A stretch of 64,000 nt of DNA from Anas platyrhynchos (lineage: Eukaryota > Chordata > Aves > Anseriformes > Anatidae). The position numbers were made by a program, and so were the translations under genes. Shown one piece after another: positions 48,100-61,300 of the stretch. Positions within the stretch are counted from its first letter, which is position 1, and every line of letters starts with the position of its first letter. Where the stretch lies: positions 142,409,001 through 142,473,000 of the forward strand of contig NC_092587.1 in the NCBI RefSeq assembly GCF_047663525.1, given 5' to 3'. Below the pieces are notes generated by a model. It did not search any database. It had not been told where the DNA came from and saw nothing but the letters and a program-made list of their open reading frames with translations.

Positions 48100-48480
48100 T
48101 GCCTGAGGACAGCAGCCGACGAGTTCACCGTCAGTGAGGGCAAAGCATGAAAGAAAACACACAGCCGACGGAAAAAACGGTGCGCACACGGCAGGGAATA
48201 ATATTTCGCTTGTGTGGCAGCCGTCCTGCTCTGGCAGAGTAAACAGAGCAGGTTACCCAGCCATGAATGTGACACTGTTTATAAACAGGAGCCCCGCTGC
48301 CCGGGGACGTGCGTGGGGAGCGCTGGGCACGCGTGAGGTCACCGCGCCACCTTTTAGGATCTGCATCAATCATGTCAGCGCCGCATGAAGCGAGCCATTC
48401 AGCCAGTGGGCCTCGGGACAGGTAGGGACTGTTAGCGGGCCCACCGCTTCTCTTAAAATGCTCCGGGGTGTGCTGGTGCA
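48100..48480. promoter_or_regulatory. Candidate distal regulatory element with forkhead palindrome
   Basis: About 20 CpGs remain in 300 bases, against almost none nearby. It holds GTAAACA (48239-48245) and the 14-bp palindrome CTGTTTATAAACAG (48275-48288), giving three forkhead-type cores within 50 bases. Further right are a GAGGTCACC nuclear-receptor-like half-site (48334-48342) and ATCAATCATGTCAG (48365-48378), which resembles adjoining PBX and MEIS sites. Developmental enhancer is the likeliest reading; it is inferred. Confidence 0.45.
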
Positions 48481-49100
48481 CCCACACGGCGTGTCTCAGC
48501 ACCCCCTCCAGGAGCAGAAAACGAGGTGAAAAAGTGGGTGAAAGCAAAGCTGGGGAGGTAAATTCAGAGTTAGCCTTTACCTCCGCAGGAGGAGCCGTCC
48601 TGATGAAAGTGGTGGTGGGGAAAATGCAACGGCGTCGTGGCCTGCTGGATGGCTCCTCTGGTTATTTACCAAGCACAGGATAAAACCTGACTTTTTGCCA
48701 GTGGAATCAATATTTCTGTGATTAAACAGAAGCCACTTGGTGCACGGGCTTGCACCTGAGTGCCTGCGATTTGGGGGCTGGAGAGGAAGGCAGAGCAGGG
48801 ACAGAGATAGGAGACCAGTGCACAACCTGCTGCCAATTCTCTTCTGGCTCCTTGGAAACTGCACATCCCGTCTGGATCACGAGAGAATAGTGATAAAAGG
48901 CCAAGGCTGCAGCTCAGGACACAAGTGGCAGAGACCAAATAGAGCCGTGCATCACTGCGGGGCTGTCCTGCTTTTGGAGGACCGTAGTCCCTTTTGATCC
49001 AACTTGCCCAGCTTCGGAGACGGATGATGGCATCAGGGTGGGTGCCTGCAACACTAAGGATCTGGCTCGCAATCTTTAACTCTGCCCAAATTTCAGCTTA
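48481..49100. other. Non-coding sequence
   Basis: Moderate GC with no supported exon or repeat. Confidence 0.5.
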
Positions 49101-49104
49101 ATAA

Positions 49105-49190
49105 CATGTAATTATGTAAAATAATTGTAAAAATGACAATTACACATGAATCATGTGTAATTATGCAAAAGAAATGTAAAAAAAATATAA
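49105..49190. promoter_or_regulatory. AT-rich element: POU-like repeats and 25-bp palindrome
   Basis: GTAATTATG starts two imperfect repeats 49 bases apart (49108 and 49157), each followed by an A-rich segment with few differences. Between and overlapping them is a perfect odd-centred palindrome whose 12-bp arms AATTACACATGA and TCATGTGTAATT occupy 49138-49149 and 49151-49162. ATTATGCAAA in the second repeat is POU-like. Function is inferred. Confidence 0.5.
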
Positions 49191-50749
49191 AAGCAGCACA
49201 AAATCCTTATGATACATTGATGGTATATGGACATGTACTATTCACTACTCTTAAATGCAAGTTGATTTAGAAATATTACTTTGACCATAAATCAACTGTG
49301 TTCTGTGTGATTCCTGTTGATCTACAGCTGTGACGCTTTCTCAGAGAAGAACAGATGTAAATATCAGAGCAAATTGGGAAGTGTTCTGGGAAATGTTTTT
49401 CACTGAAAAATGTGGTTTTGTCAAAATCAAAGCCTTAGGGAGGAAAGGTTTTCTGGTTTTCTTTTTTCTTTTCCTTTTTTTTTTTTTTTTTTTATGAATA
49501 TGCCATATTCACATACAATCGAAAAATGTTTTAAAAATGATCAAAATATTCTCTTTCTGTACTTTCAAAAGAGAAGTTGTAATCTTTATGCTGAAATTAA
49601 GCCTCTGTTTTGAAATTGAAGTAAATTTACACTAAAAGTGTCAAAAATAAAAAACACTTAAGTAAAAACACTTCAAAGCTTACCAAAGAGCAAGTTTTCA
49701 GAACTAACTTCTTTTAGACCCAATCTAAAATTTTGTATTTTATTCTTTACTCCATATTTTTTCCACAAGATTTCCACTTTGGGGGCCAACCGAGACTGGA
49801 AAAGTTCTGTAATTATGCAAAGTACGATAAAAGCAGAAAACCATTTGCTTCCACCTCTGCTAATATGCAGATGTGTATTTCCAGCAGACTACAGAGCGAT
49901 CACACAAAGCTCTAGCATCTTCTCCAGAGAAGCTTCACCAAGGCAGAAAGGAAAGGATGCAACCCTTCAGCCAGGTCACCTCTGCTCTGCTTCCACGGTC
50001 CCGTTTTGGGCTTGAGGGCACAGTTTTGCCTTGAGGAACAACAGGGAGGTGCTCTGGAGCTGGTGCTTTCCCTCCCTGTTGAGAGGTGGCACCGTGGTGG
50101 GGTCCCTGCCTTGCACAGGGTGGTCTCTGAGTCTGAGTCCAGTTGAGGCCATGGCCTGAAGAAGCAGGGACCTGCTACAGGCCTCTTCTCACTTGAAATG
50201 AAGCCCTGACTGAAAAACAAAAGATTTGTGGTTGGGTTTGTTTGTTTTTGATACTCTTCCCTTCTGATGGTGAGTTCTTTTCAGAGGCAGTTAAATACTA
50301 AGCATCAATCTGTTAAATTTAGTGGCAATTTCAGTTGTAGGCAGCATCAAGACAAGGACAATTTCAATTTCACACCAGCAAAACGATTATTTATTTTGTG
50401 TTTGGAAAGCAAGAGTGCTTTCTATTCAAGACCAGCTTTTGTTTGAAATAACACAGCCCGTGTCTCCATGGCCCTAATCCCAGGGGCTCACCTCTGCAGG
50501 AAGGACCTCTCACAGCCAGCACCTTGCTGGAAATTGGGGGGATTCGGTAGGGAGGCTGAGGTGCCTGAAGCACAGGCTGGGACTTTCTGTGCACGCCTGT
50601 CCCAATGCAGGGAGGGCTGTTATTATCCTGGGGCTTCCCCAAATCTGGTGAGAGCCTCTGAGAGAAGAGCCAGCTGCAGGTTGAGACCGGGGATGGGCGC
50701 TGCACACCTGTGCTTCATTCCTCTACACCAAAGAGCTTCCTTCCTTAAG
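49191..50749. other. Non-coding sequence
   Basis: Includes a T run at 49477-49493 and a further GTAATTATGCAAA at 49810-49822. No gene is supported. Confidence 0.5.
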
Positions 50750-51120
50750 GCTCAGGTTTTATATTACCAGGTAAATTTCCTTTCGGCTTCATTTGCATGG
50801 AGCAAGAGTGACATTCTGTGGCCAGTCAGATTTATGGCAGCTCGCTTGCACTGCCTTTTTTCCCTCTCCATAAATACCTCGGGGTATAAAACCGTCCTCT
50901 GCTAGCCTTTTGTTTTGTTTGTGGCTTCTCTTGCGCCTTGCGAGAAATGAAACCAGAGGAATTCTCAAACACATTTACGTGGCGTAAAATCCCCGGGGAC
51001 TGCTTTGCCACGAATCCCTGACAAATTCAGATGGCTATGTACTGATTATTATTTCATGAGAGCGTCGCCTGATTGTAATGTAAGTAACCAGGAGCACAGA
51101 GAGCACACAATGCAGTCTAC
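50750..51120. promoter_or_regulatory. Candidate regulatory element: octamer, CDX/HOX and TATA-like motifs
   Basis: Contains the octamer ATTTGCAT (50791-50798), TTTATGG (50831-50837), CCATAAA within a MEF2-like CCATAAATA (50868-50876), and TATAAAA (50885-50891), in unique sequence with several retained CpGs further right. The TATA-like motif could mark a promoter, but no exon follows. Call based on motif density only. Confidence 0.35.
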
Positions 51121-52439
51121 GGGCTCCATGCTATCTGGCTCAGCCTACCGTGCTTGGAAGGGATGAGGAGACCATGTTCCAAAAACCCATAAAAAAAATC
51201 AAGCAGAGTGCTGTTTGAAACAAAGCACTGGGCTTTCTAAGCACTCATGTGCTCCAGATAACACACCAGCAACACTAAATTGAACCCGTTTAGTTGTAAA
51301 CATGATATTACACTTGACAGTTTCCAGTGGTAAAACACCAGACAGTCCATGCCGGGGAGAGAAGAAACGCTGGGCAAGGAACAAAGCTGATCACAAGTGT
51401 CCACAAAAGGGGCAATTTTGGGGGGGAGGGAGAGAAAATGCTCACCCCTCCAGCATTTATCAGTGGTTTGGAGTCAAAACTAAGCTCAGGCACACGTGGC
51501 ACCGAAAGCAACCTGCCCGGTTTCAGCAGGCACTGGAGTTTATGTTGTTCCACTGTTTATTAAAAACGGATGGGAGCACTTGACAGAAAAATCAAACTTC
51601 TGGTCATGGCTCATTAATCTCTGTTGTATCTGTCAGATATGTGTGTCTAGAGTTTCAACAAGGCTCTAGAATCGGGATTGCCGCTGAGCTCTGTTGTTTT
51701 CTCTAATTTTGAATGAGGAGAAAGGCTGCCAATCACCGCCGGGGAGCGAGCGGGGTCACTTCCTCAGCCCTTTGCCGTGGGCATCTCCCTGCCCTGTGCT
51801 TTGGGTCTGGTTTCAGGGGCAGTGAGCACCTCCTTCCCCTTATCACCAGCCAGGGGATGGATGGCTGCTCGCCACCAGAACACATCCCCGTGGATGTCGG
51901 GGTGCCAGGAGGATGATGTGGCAGTGGATGCTCCTTCGTCCCCGGTCCTGCTCTGGCAGAGAGAAGTGTTCGTGGTGCCCGGCTGCTGCAGACAGCAGAG
52001 CCCCACCGGTGTAAAACCAGCATAAGTGATGGGCTCAGCAGGCCCTGAGTGGGCTCAGCGGGACAGAGACGAATATGGTACGAAACAATTAGCTGCAGAT
52101 GGTATAGAAATCTCGTTTTCTGGAAATACAGATTTTGCCTGGAGATCTTTCTGTATATATTGGATTTGTCAAGCCGATAATGACTTGAGCATTTGGAGGG
52201 GTAGGAGAAGCCACTGCAGGGCCAGATGCGGCTGCGATGGGGAGGACAGAGGGTGTGTGTCAGTCCCAAAATGCAGCCGTCACACCAGTGCCACCATCTC
52301 AGTCCGTGGCCATGGGAGGTGGAGGGCTGAGGCACTGAGCAGAACCAAGCACGGAGCTTGCCTGCTGCCTCCCCGTATGCCACTGCTTCCCTTATTTGCT
52401 TTGGATGTTGCTGATTGCAGTCTCTCACTCTTTTCTTTC

Positions 52440-52479
52440 CCCTTTCTCTCTCTCTCTTTTTTTTTTTTTTTTTTTTTTT
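52440..52479. repeat. Pyrimidine-rich tract, TC repeat then T run
   Basis: A short TC repeat runs directly into a T run of about 23 bases. Confidence 0.9.
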
Positions 52480-55144
52480 AATTACCAGTGGTGCTGCTTC
52501 CAGAGCTAGCAGTGCTGCCAGGCTCTTCCAGTGCTCGGCACAAGATTTTGCTGCTGCTGCCCTGGGTTTCCAGCACAGAAATCAAGGCAAGGGGGGCTCC
52601 CAGCTCCACTAGCCAGAGGACAGGCTGGGGAGTCCTTTTAATCCTGGTGCCACTAGCATGGGTCTTCTCCAGGCACAAACAGTGGATGAACACAGCTCAA
52701 ATACAGACATAGAAAAATTAAAAAGATCAGATTTTCACAATTTCAGGTATGTCACTGCCAGACAATCACTCCCTTGGTACTCATAACCTATATGCTTTAT
52801 ATATATATATATAGTGGCAATAGTGGGAGCATGCTGAACACCTGTGTGCCAGCTCCATTCCCCATGAAACACACAGAGTCTCTCTCCAGGGGAGGTCTCT
52901 CCACTTACCAAAACCTGTCCTCACCCACTGCACCAGCCCCTGGTGTGCATGCATGGCTGTGACCAACAGATCCCACCAGATCCCTCCCGAGGATGCTGGC
53001 ATGGTGTGCCACAGATCCAGTCTGCAGGCATTCAGATGGGCCATGAGCAAGCCACCAGCAGACAGCAAAAAGCAGAGCTTGGCATTTCCAAGGAGGGCAG
53101 GCACAGCCCTGCTTTTCTACACAGCTTGGCCATGTTGGACCCCTCCACAAGACCACTTTGAAGTCAGGGCATGTAGCATTTGTTCCATTACAAAGCAGAA
53201 TGTCCTAGCAGACATGTCCTTAACAGACAGGGTGGACCCAGCCTCCTGCTCATCTACCTGTGACGTGGTGGGCTCTTCTAATCCTAAGAGCAAATTCCGT
53301 TGTCATTACATGAGCTCCTAATGCACAGAATATTTTTCCAGTGTGGGGCCTTTGGCGTGTGGATTACCAGGATGCTTGATCTGCTCGCTCTTGCAGACAT
53401 GTGAGCAGTTACACTAGCTGCTATAACACGCTGCTGCTCAGAGAAGCCTGCACAGCTATATATATTTGTAGCATATCTGAAGCCTCTCTGTATTTAACAC
53501 CTTATTATTTTTTTTTCCAATAAAGCGTAAGTGACGTAGGAGCCATTTTCAACAGTCGCATCACCACTTAAGCCCAGATCCTTTAAGCTATTCAAGTACT
53601 TAGATACATGTGTATATAGATATATATATACCCACGTGGAAGTGTTTCAGGCACCTCGGCGGTTGGATTACCAGCTCCCACTGAAGTCTGCCCCCAGTTC
53701 CAGTTTCCTCACAGTCATGTAAGTTGTTCCTTTGGGATTTAGATACTGAGGTGACAGGTACCTAAGGTGCACAATAGCACACAGAAGATAAAGATGGGTG
53801 TTTGAGCACCATGGGATCCAGGATCATCCTTAGCTGAGTGGCAGCTCAGGAAAAGGCTGTGTGGCCCTCCTAGGCATCTCCTGAGCACCAGGGGCAAACT
53901 TGTCAGGCAGTAAGTGAAGACGGGCCTATGGGGGTATGAAATTTGTTATGATGATACAGAAGGCATGACACAGAGAAAATCTCCTCTTAAGCCAGCTTTT
54001 TGGGACCTGAGCTCTCTGAAGAGTAAGCACCACAAGTCAGTGTGGACATAACTGGGAGAAGAGGGGGGATCCTCACATCAACCTGCTGGAAGTTCAGATT
54101 TGGTTGAAATACAGAGTGGGGTTGTGTTTAACAGCTACACATTGGGGTCTGTAATCTATCTTCCAGAAAGCTGATGCAAGCATTGCCGGGCAGTCAATAG
54201 CTGAGTGACCTCTTTGGGCTGTGTCACTTCCTAAATCTATGCATCAGTCAAAGACACAAACCATCATCCCAGGACTTATTATATTCTATCATCATTTGGG
54301 GTTCTCGATTTTATTCCAGGAGACACAGAGAAACCTGCTCCAACTCCACTTCTATCTGGGAGACAGAGGACAAAGGAGACCTTGGAGTCCCTTACTGTGT
54401 GTTATGGCAGAAGCACTCCTTTTCTTCTTGTAAGGACTTTGTGCCTCCTTGGAGAGGAATCAGGAGCAGCCACTGTGTCCTCTGACTTCATGGTTTCCTT
54501 TCTGCTCTCTATTACTGGCACCTTTTATTTTTATTTTATTTATTTATTTTTTTTCATGCGTCTGGTACTTGAATAAAATAAAATGCTGTTTTCAAGTGTG
54601 TAAATATACAATAATAAGTTACTGGTGGCTTGTTGGGCAGGATAGTGAAAAGTAATTACAAATGTTTTTGTGCTTAGTAAACAGTATGGCTGAAGATATT
54701 CTCTGCTTTGAGCTGCAAAACCAGAAACTACTACAAAACCTTTTGTTATACGAGACAATGTGTCACTGAGTAAAGAATCTTTTGTGAAGGGAAAGCTAAA
54801 AAAAAAAAAAACACAAACCAATGATATTATATTGTTATGCTGAAAAACAACCTTTCTTCCTAAATCTCTGCTTCTACCATTAGCTCTACAAAGCTCTTCT
54901 TCTTACCACAGAATACATCAACTGCAGGTCTCCAGTTAACTCATGTGTGAAATGTGCTTGATACCAAATGAATGGATGATCATAAAAACAGCGTTCTTTT
55001 TTCCTGGAAACACAAACCAGCGGTGATACGTATTGCTTCTGTTTTCAGCCAAAGACGATAGTACCAGATGGCTAACACAACCGTAACAGCTAGCTGCATC
55101 TGGATAAAAAGTTTGGATGGTGTGAGCTAATCTTTAAAAAATGC

Positions 55145-55161
55145 CAGATAACTTTTATCTG
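55145..55161. promoter_or_regulatory. Palindromic double GATA site
   Basis: CAGATAA (55145-55151) and TTATCTG (55155-55161) are exact reverse complements with a CTT spacer, so AGATAA occurs on both strands. GATA-family zinc fingers bind WGATAR, and paired sites are bound with both fingers. Confidence 0.4.
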
Positions 55162-55310
55162 TTTAAGTTATGTTAGTACTCAGCATATTTCCTGCTCATG
55201 CGATGCTCAGATTGCTCAAACATGCCTTAGACAAGTTCATTAAGCATCATTAAAGTGAACAAAAGGCTAGTAACCATCTTTACAAAGTCAGAGGTCAGCT
55301 GCTGGGGTAT

Positions 55311-55375
55311 GATCCAAGATCCACTGAAGGCAATGGGAGATCACCTCTCCCTGACTTCTCACTGATATCTCACTG
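55311..55375. repeat. Relict of ancient amniote interspersed repeat
   Basis: Starts gatccaagatccactgaagg, then continues caatgggagatcacctctcc, resembling the gatccaaagcccattgaagt type repeat seen across reptiles and birds. Degenerate; from memory. Confidence 0.35.
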
Positions 55376-58300
55376 ATCACTGTGCCCTTTGAACTAGGAG
55401 CCTAGAGGTTATTTCCCCTTGTCTGCATCTACTATGGCTTCAGATGAAACTTATACTGGTTAAGGAAGAGAACAGAGAAGACAACTTGTCCCTTTGGATA
55501 AAATGACTGGGCTTCTCATAATTAAATACACTTTTTCCACGTGAAAGCAAAGATGTTTGGGTAACTGTGTTTGGCTAGCTATGTAACCTGAATATTGAGC
55601 AGACAGAGAAGAAATACATCTTTTTACTGTATATGATTATGAGACAGCCAAAATCGTAATTTGTAGGGAGGCCCTGGGCTTAGCATTGACACAGCCAGGT
55701 ATCATTTCAAATTACTTTTAATATAATATCCTTGAGAATCAGCTACAAATGAAATTCATGCACCGTTGGATGGAGAGTTGTTGGCAAGGTTTTTGAGGAA
55801 GACAGTTCACTGTCTGTGAACAGTGAGAACAAAATCTGTGGGTGATGAACTAGGTACAGGCTTGCAGAAGACATTGTTACTTCTCTCCACAAACTGTGCC
55901 AAGCTACCAAATAATAATCCGAGTGCTAGCTGTTGGGTTGTTTTTGGCTTTCTTCCCCCTCCCATTTCTTTCCTGTAAAGGCATCAGCGCAGCTTCAAAT
56001 GCCACAGTTTCCATGATAATCTTTTCCACAGTGTCTCAGACACTCTACAGGGAAAATCTCACGATTACCTGGTTGGGAATTGCTCAATGTTTTGTGGTGT
56101 CAAAATGCAACGAACATTTTAGTATCTTTGATGCAGGAACATCCACAAAATTGCAAGAATCATACAGCCAGGATGGAAAAGAGAATGGCCTTGCGATGAC
56201 CGATGCTGTTTCTTGAACATTAGTGGGTTTCTTTGTTTAATCTTCCTCCAGCAAACAAAAAGTGACTTGGCTTCAAAACAATGGGGAGGAGAGAGAAAAA
56301 TAAGTGGAGAGGGTACTAGTGAAAGATTTAGTTAAAGTCTATTCTTCTCTGGTGTTTCTCAGAGTAGGGGACAATGGTTTGAGAACAACAGGATCAAGTC
56401 ACAGCCTGGATGAAGCAGATGGGGCAGACCACCAGGCAGCGGGTTCCCAATAAACACTGTGGAGGGCAAATTTAACTTTTCTCACAGGCCAAAGGCCATT
56501 ATAGCAGTGAGAAAGTGTGACCTGACCCTACTCAGCCTTCACATCCATCTGCTCCTGGGAAATCCTCGTATAGATGGATGTATAGAGGGCCACCTGAACT
56601 GGCCCTCTCCTCCACCAGCAGCGTGGGGATCCAGAACAGGAATTGTCCAGCAGTCTTCTACAGAGGGGAGGATGGTCATTGCCTCAGACCATCTGGTTCA
56701 GGTGCATTGCCTTATTCTCTCACCTGGAGCCTACATTGTGCTGCAAGGTGAGGTGCCATGCCAACAAACGATGCTCTTGCATAAAGAAGCTAGAGACATC
56801 AGTGGGAAAATGGATGTTGATAAGGGAATGCAAAGGAAGAGTGAGCCAACATTGTTTGACATCATGGTCAGGAGCTTTGGTGAACCTGGTACTTTCAAAG
56901 CATGAAATGAGGTAAATTTATAGTCATCTGATGGGAGTTCCTCCCAAGAGGAAGCATGAGCAAAAGGCTGAAACTACTTATTTGGGAGTATGATAGGTGG
57001 GCAGGAACGGTTGCCTTAATGGGGCAGTTAGATGCAAGAGTCAGTTAATGGCAGTGGTGATGGGACAAGTAGGAATAGGCGGTGAACTTCAGAAAAATGG
57101 AAACAAGCAGTTTACATCAGTTGCAATACAGGAACCAGAGTAGAAAACAGTAGAGAGAAGCTAAAAATACGATCAAGCTGCAAACTAAAAGAATAATGTT
57201 TTCAATAGCAGTCAGAATAGGCTTGAGTGGCACTCAAATTTTCATGATTTGACTGTCATACTTGCACAACTTTTATCTGAGCCTTCTTTCCCTTCTCAAA
57301 CTTGGAATAGACCCTAAGACATCCTTAAGTGACCCCACTGAGGAGTCGCTGAATTATAAACCCCATAGACGGCTACTACATGTTGAAGTTTTTAGTGTCA
57401 TTGGTCTCTGAGAACCACTATTAGTCTACTGCAGGTATAGGTTATGTGCCTTTTCTAGGTTTTGAGAGATCTTGATGTTGAGCTATTAGCTCCCATGCCA
57501 CCTCCCAAGCCTTTCCATAGTCTGAGTTATGTGTGTACATAGCCATAACAGCATGCAGATCTGATGAAAAGGTATTAAACAGATTTTAATCCCATGTATG
57601 GAAAAACGTGAATACACTTTTATGTCTCCTTGGGCATATATCATTAGACACAGAGACTGACAGACAATAAAATAAAAACAATCATTCCACATATTGTATG
57701 TCCAGAATATTCCAATGTCAGTAAAGTTGTTTCCATACTAACTTTTTTTTTTTTTTTCTGATTTGTATTTTTTTCAGTTCTTTCTCACCAGCATTTGTTT
57801 GTTTGCTTGTTTCTTGGGTCTCTGAAAAAGCACAGCACAACTCCCTTTTGTATGTCCAATATCTACCATTGCCTTTGCCTTCAGACATGAAGTTTCCTAG
57901 ACACCAAAACAAAGCATTCTGCACAAGCTCAAGAGCTTTGCTTTCATACGTCACAAGCTAGGCAGTTAATTCCCATATATTTCAGTGCTCTCCTAATCCA
58001 GAAGAAAACTGCACTTGTTTGAGTCCAAAGTCCTAAATGTTGACTCCTTTTTTCAATGGGAGTTATGAATTAACCAGGCTATAGATATGCAGCCACAATA
58101 TACAAAAAATATGCAATATATGCAAGGCCAAAAGAAAAGAACAATAATGGAGTCTGATTCTGTAGCCCAGTGACAACAGGAAGCCCATGGGAGGGTACAG
58201 AAGTCATTACTTTTGACTCCTGCCCTGCCCCTGCATCTTATCCTCAATGTGTAATTCTTAGATAGTTCCTGGGTTGCTGTGACAAAACCTTGACTACACC

Positions 58301-61300
58301 TTCAGTTCTAACTTGGAAAAAGTGGTCAGACTGCATGCATAACAGAGAAGATACCGCAACTACAAAATCGATAAAAAATGTAAAGGGCACTCATTGTGCA
58401 GTGCAGTCCCATTAACATATCACACACAAAATCTTAATTTTGGATTTTCCTGACTATTTTTTTTTTTCTTTTAACCATATGGCTTTAACATTATATTAAA
58501 AGTCTTCTCTGTGTAATGCCCAGGATGTGCTCAGCAGGCATAGCAGGAACTGAAATGTGGGCTTCTGAGTTTAGTAAATTTGACCTCTGCTGCTCAACAC
58601 TAAATACCCCAGTCAGGCGAGATGCACTCCATGCCAGCATGGGTTATGTTAACATATTTGTTCGTTGTCTGCTGTAACTGCTCACACCCTTATTTTCAGA
58701 GCAGAAAAGAAAGATCAACAGGCCTGAATGATGGTGGATTTCAGTGTTCCAGGACTCAAACTTAAATAATAAGACCTATTTTTAGAACTAAGACACATAC
58801 GCATACACAGAGGTTGAGAGGGAGGAAAAGAAAAATACTCAGCATGGGTGTTAAGGAGAGGAAAACAGCATCTGCTTTGCTGGTTAGTATTTGGTGCCCT
58901 CTTCTGCACCCATCCATATTTTTAAAGCTCTTTACAATCAGAGAGAAGCATCTGTCTGTCGTCCGTCTTTACATAGCTGTGTTTTGCTGCTAGGGGCAAG
59001 GGGTCATCCCAGCAGATGTCAGCCATCGTGGTGGTGGGAAAAGGAGAATCTTTTCTAGGTGAGGGGAATGGATTTGTTAATATTGCTGAGATTAGGAGGC
59101 TATGAATAGAAATTAAAAAATATTTAACTGAGATTTCATTTATAACATCTAAATTATTATATTAATAAAAGTAAATTGTGTTTTGATCGTGACTGAATAA
59201 GAAACATACCATGTATATAAGGTATATAATCATTTTAATCACATGCTGATCCCAGGACAATCTCATCCCAACATGTTATGAAATTACAAATAACATATAG
59301 TGCACACAATTCTTCATAGTAATTTAAATGTCACTTTGCTAAATGAACTTGAAGACAGATTTGCACTTCTTGAATGCAGAATCATTCTAATATTAATTTC
59401 TATTTTTTTCCATTACTGAAAGATAATTTTATGCTAGAATTTCAAATACTTAAATCCAAAAGGCTCACTAATTCTGTTCTCAGCTTTTGACTTTCAGCAG
59501 TACCAAATTCAATAGGAAAGCTTGTTAACTACCTTTATCTTTTAACGCTGAACCTCACTGCAGATGCACAAGCAAGGCATTGCAAATGTCTTACAGCAGT
59601 TCTCCACCAGTCTGTCACAGTCTGGGCAGCTCTTGTTTCCTGTAGAAATATTAATTTGTTTTGAAGAGGGATGATGCAGAGGTTATCATCATGCCAGCTC
59701 ACAGCTCCTCCGGTGAGAACTGAAGAGAACAGTACTTAAATCATAGATGTTATGAACATGACAAGACTCAGCTTCCTGTATGTCAGCCCACCTGAGCCCC
59801 TGACCCAGGGCAGGGCTGCTCAGAAACATCATCCTACCAAGAAGCAGAAGAATGAGGTCTGTTTTTACCCTCCCAGGTATGCCTCTGTTCCTGCCTATTG
59901 CTGGTTGACTTCATGAGAAGAAATCCATCTGACATTTTAAAATTTACTTTCTTGGATACATAGGTTTGAGCAGCTGCTGCTAACCTCCCCTACAGTTTTG
60001 AAGCCAGTTTGTTTTCAGTCAAGCTAAACCTTAGAGCCAAAACTGTCAGACTTGGGTGACTACATTCCACACTGAGACAGCAAAGCAATTGGCCTGATCT
60101 TTGAGGATGAAAAACATTCAGAGCCTGCATCAATCCAGCACCTCCAAATCTCAGGCCATCCATTTAAGTGAGCAAATGCGCATTCAGCTTCCCATAGATT
60201 CCCACTTGAAAATGCTGGCTAGTGTTTTCGATTTCCTTCAGTAATGAACTGCCAGGCTTGCTGACTTGTGCTGCAAACTGTTACCTTCTTTCTTTCTTTT
60301 TTTTTTTTTTTTCTTTTCTCACTTTGTGGGAGGAAATGTATGGCTTAATGTAATTACTAAGTTTTATACGTATGCCAGAGGGTAGGTAAAAAGGGGTATG
60401 CCACAGAAGGAGGCTTGGAAAAATATACAGACTGCCACCCTGAGCAGACATCTGGCCTCGAAAGCTCTTGCAGACAGGGTGCACCCGGGTGAGCCCAGGA
60501 GGTGCGGGGCATCCTATTGTCACTCAGCAGATCTGAGCAGCACCAGCAGTCTTACTCTACCAGGTGGTCTGCAGGAGCACACATCCCAAATGCAACCCAA
60601 AAGCTGACTTTAGCCATAATGTTGCTCAAGTAGCTGGGATCCAAACTTCAGTGTGATGAAGCTTTTAGCACTAAATGGCTGGCCCAATAACGGGTACGGT
60701 CTAACAGTTCTCCCTGTAGCATGGACTCCATGGTTTACTCATGGGAAAGCCTCAAGGATATGTAGTCCTTCGGTGCCTTCCGCTTATGTAAAGAAGTCAG
60801 CCTTTTCTTATAAACAATTAACTGGGGATATTTTTTTTATTAATTATTTATTTCTTTATTTTTATTTATTGTTTTATTCTGTTTTGTTTTGAAGCTTACT
60901 CAGGTAAAGAAATCCATAGGATGTCCATACACAGGTATTACAGGCCAGCAAAGTACAGACAAAAGAAATTCAAGTGTTATTTCAAATTGTAGTTGCTTTC
61001 ACTCAAACAGAGCTAATAGAAATAGAATAATTAATACATTAATAACTCATTTTAACTCTTCACTGAAGACACATCCATCTACAGTGCACAGGAAGTGATT
61101 TTACTCTTGCATTTTTTGACTTAGATGGCTAATTAAGAGAAGTTAATCTGAACAAATTTAAACTATTCAAAGTTTCAGCCTGAGATTTTTTCAGGTTTAC
61201 ATAGATCATATCAAAGTAACTGATTTAAACTTTTTAAACTTTTCTAATGTAGACAAGATCAAGTGCAAAAGCAAATATGAATACAGACTGGGGAAAAAAA

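Larger units (their letters stand above)
51121..55310. other. Non-coding desert sequence, about 4 kb
   Basis: No gene is supported. It contains a pyrimidine-rich TC/T tract at 52440-52479, AT microsatellite stretches at 52800-52814 and 53617-53630, an A run at 54799-54811, and a palindromic double GATA site at 55145-55161. A minus-strand open frame of about 230 codons at 51733-52428 shows no domain. Confidence 0.5.

Noticed and set aside
51733..52428. Minus-strand open frame of 231 codons
   Set aside because: No recognisable domain, overlaps open frames on the other strand, moderately GC-rich; treated as chance.
53521..53830. Possible ancient repeat with cttaagcccagatc and tgaggtgacaggtacctaag phrases
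   Set aside because: Similarity to known old repeats is too faint to support without a library search.
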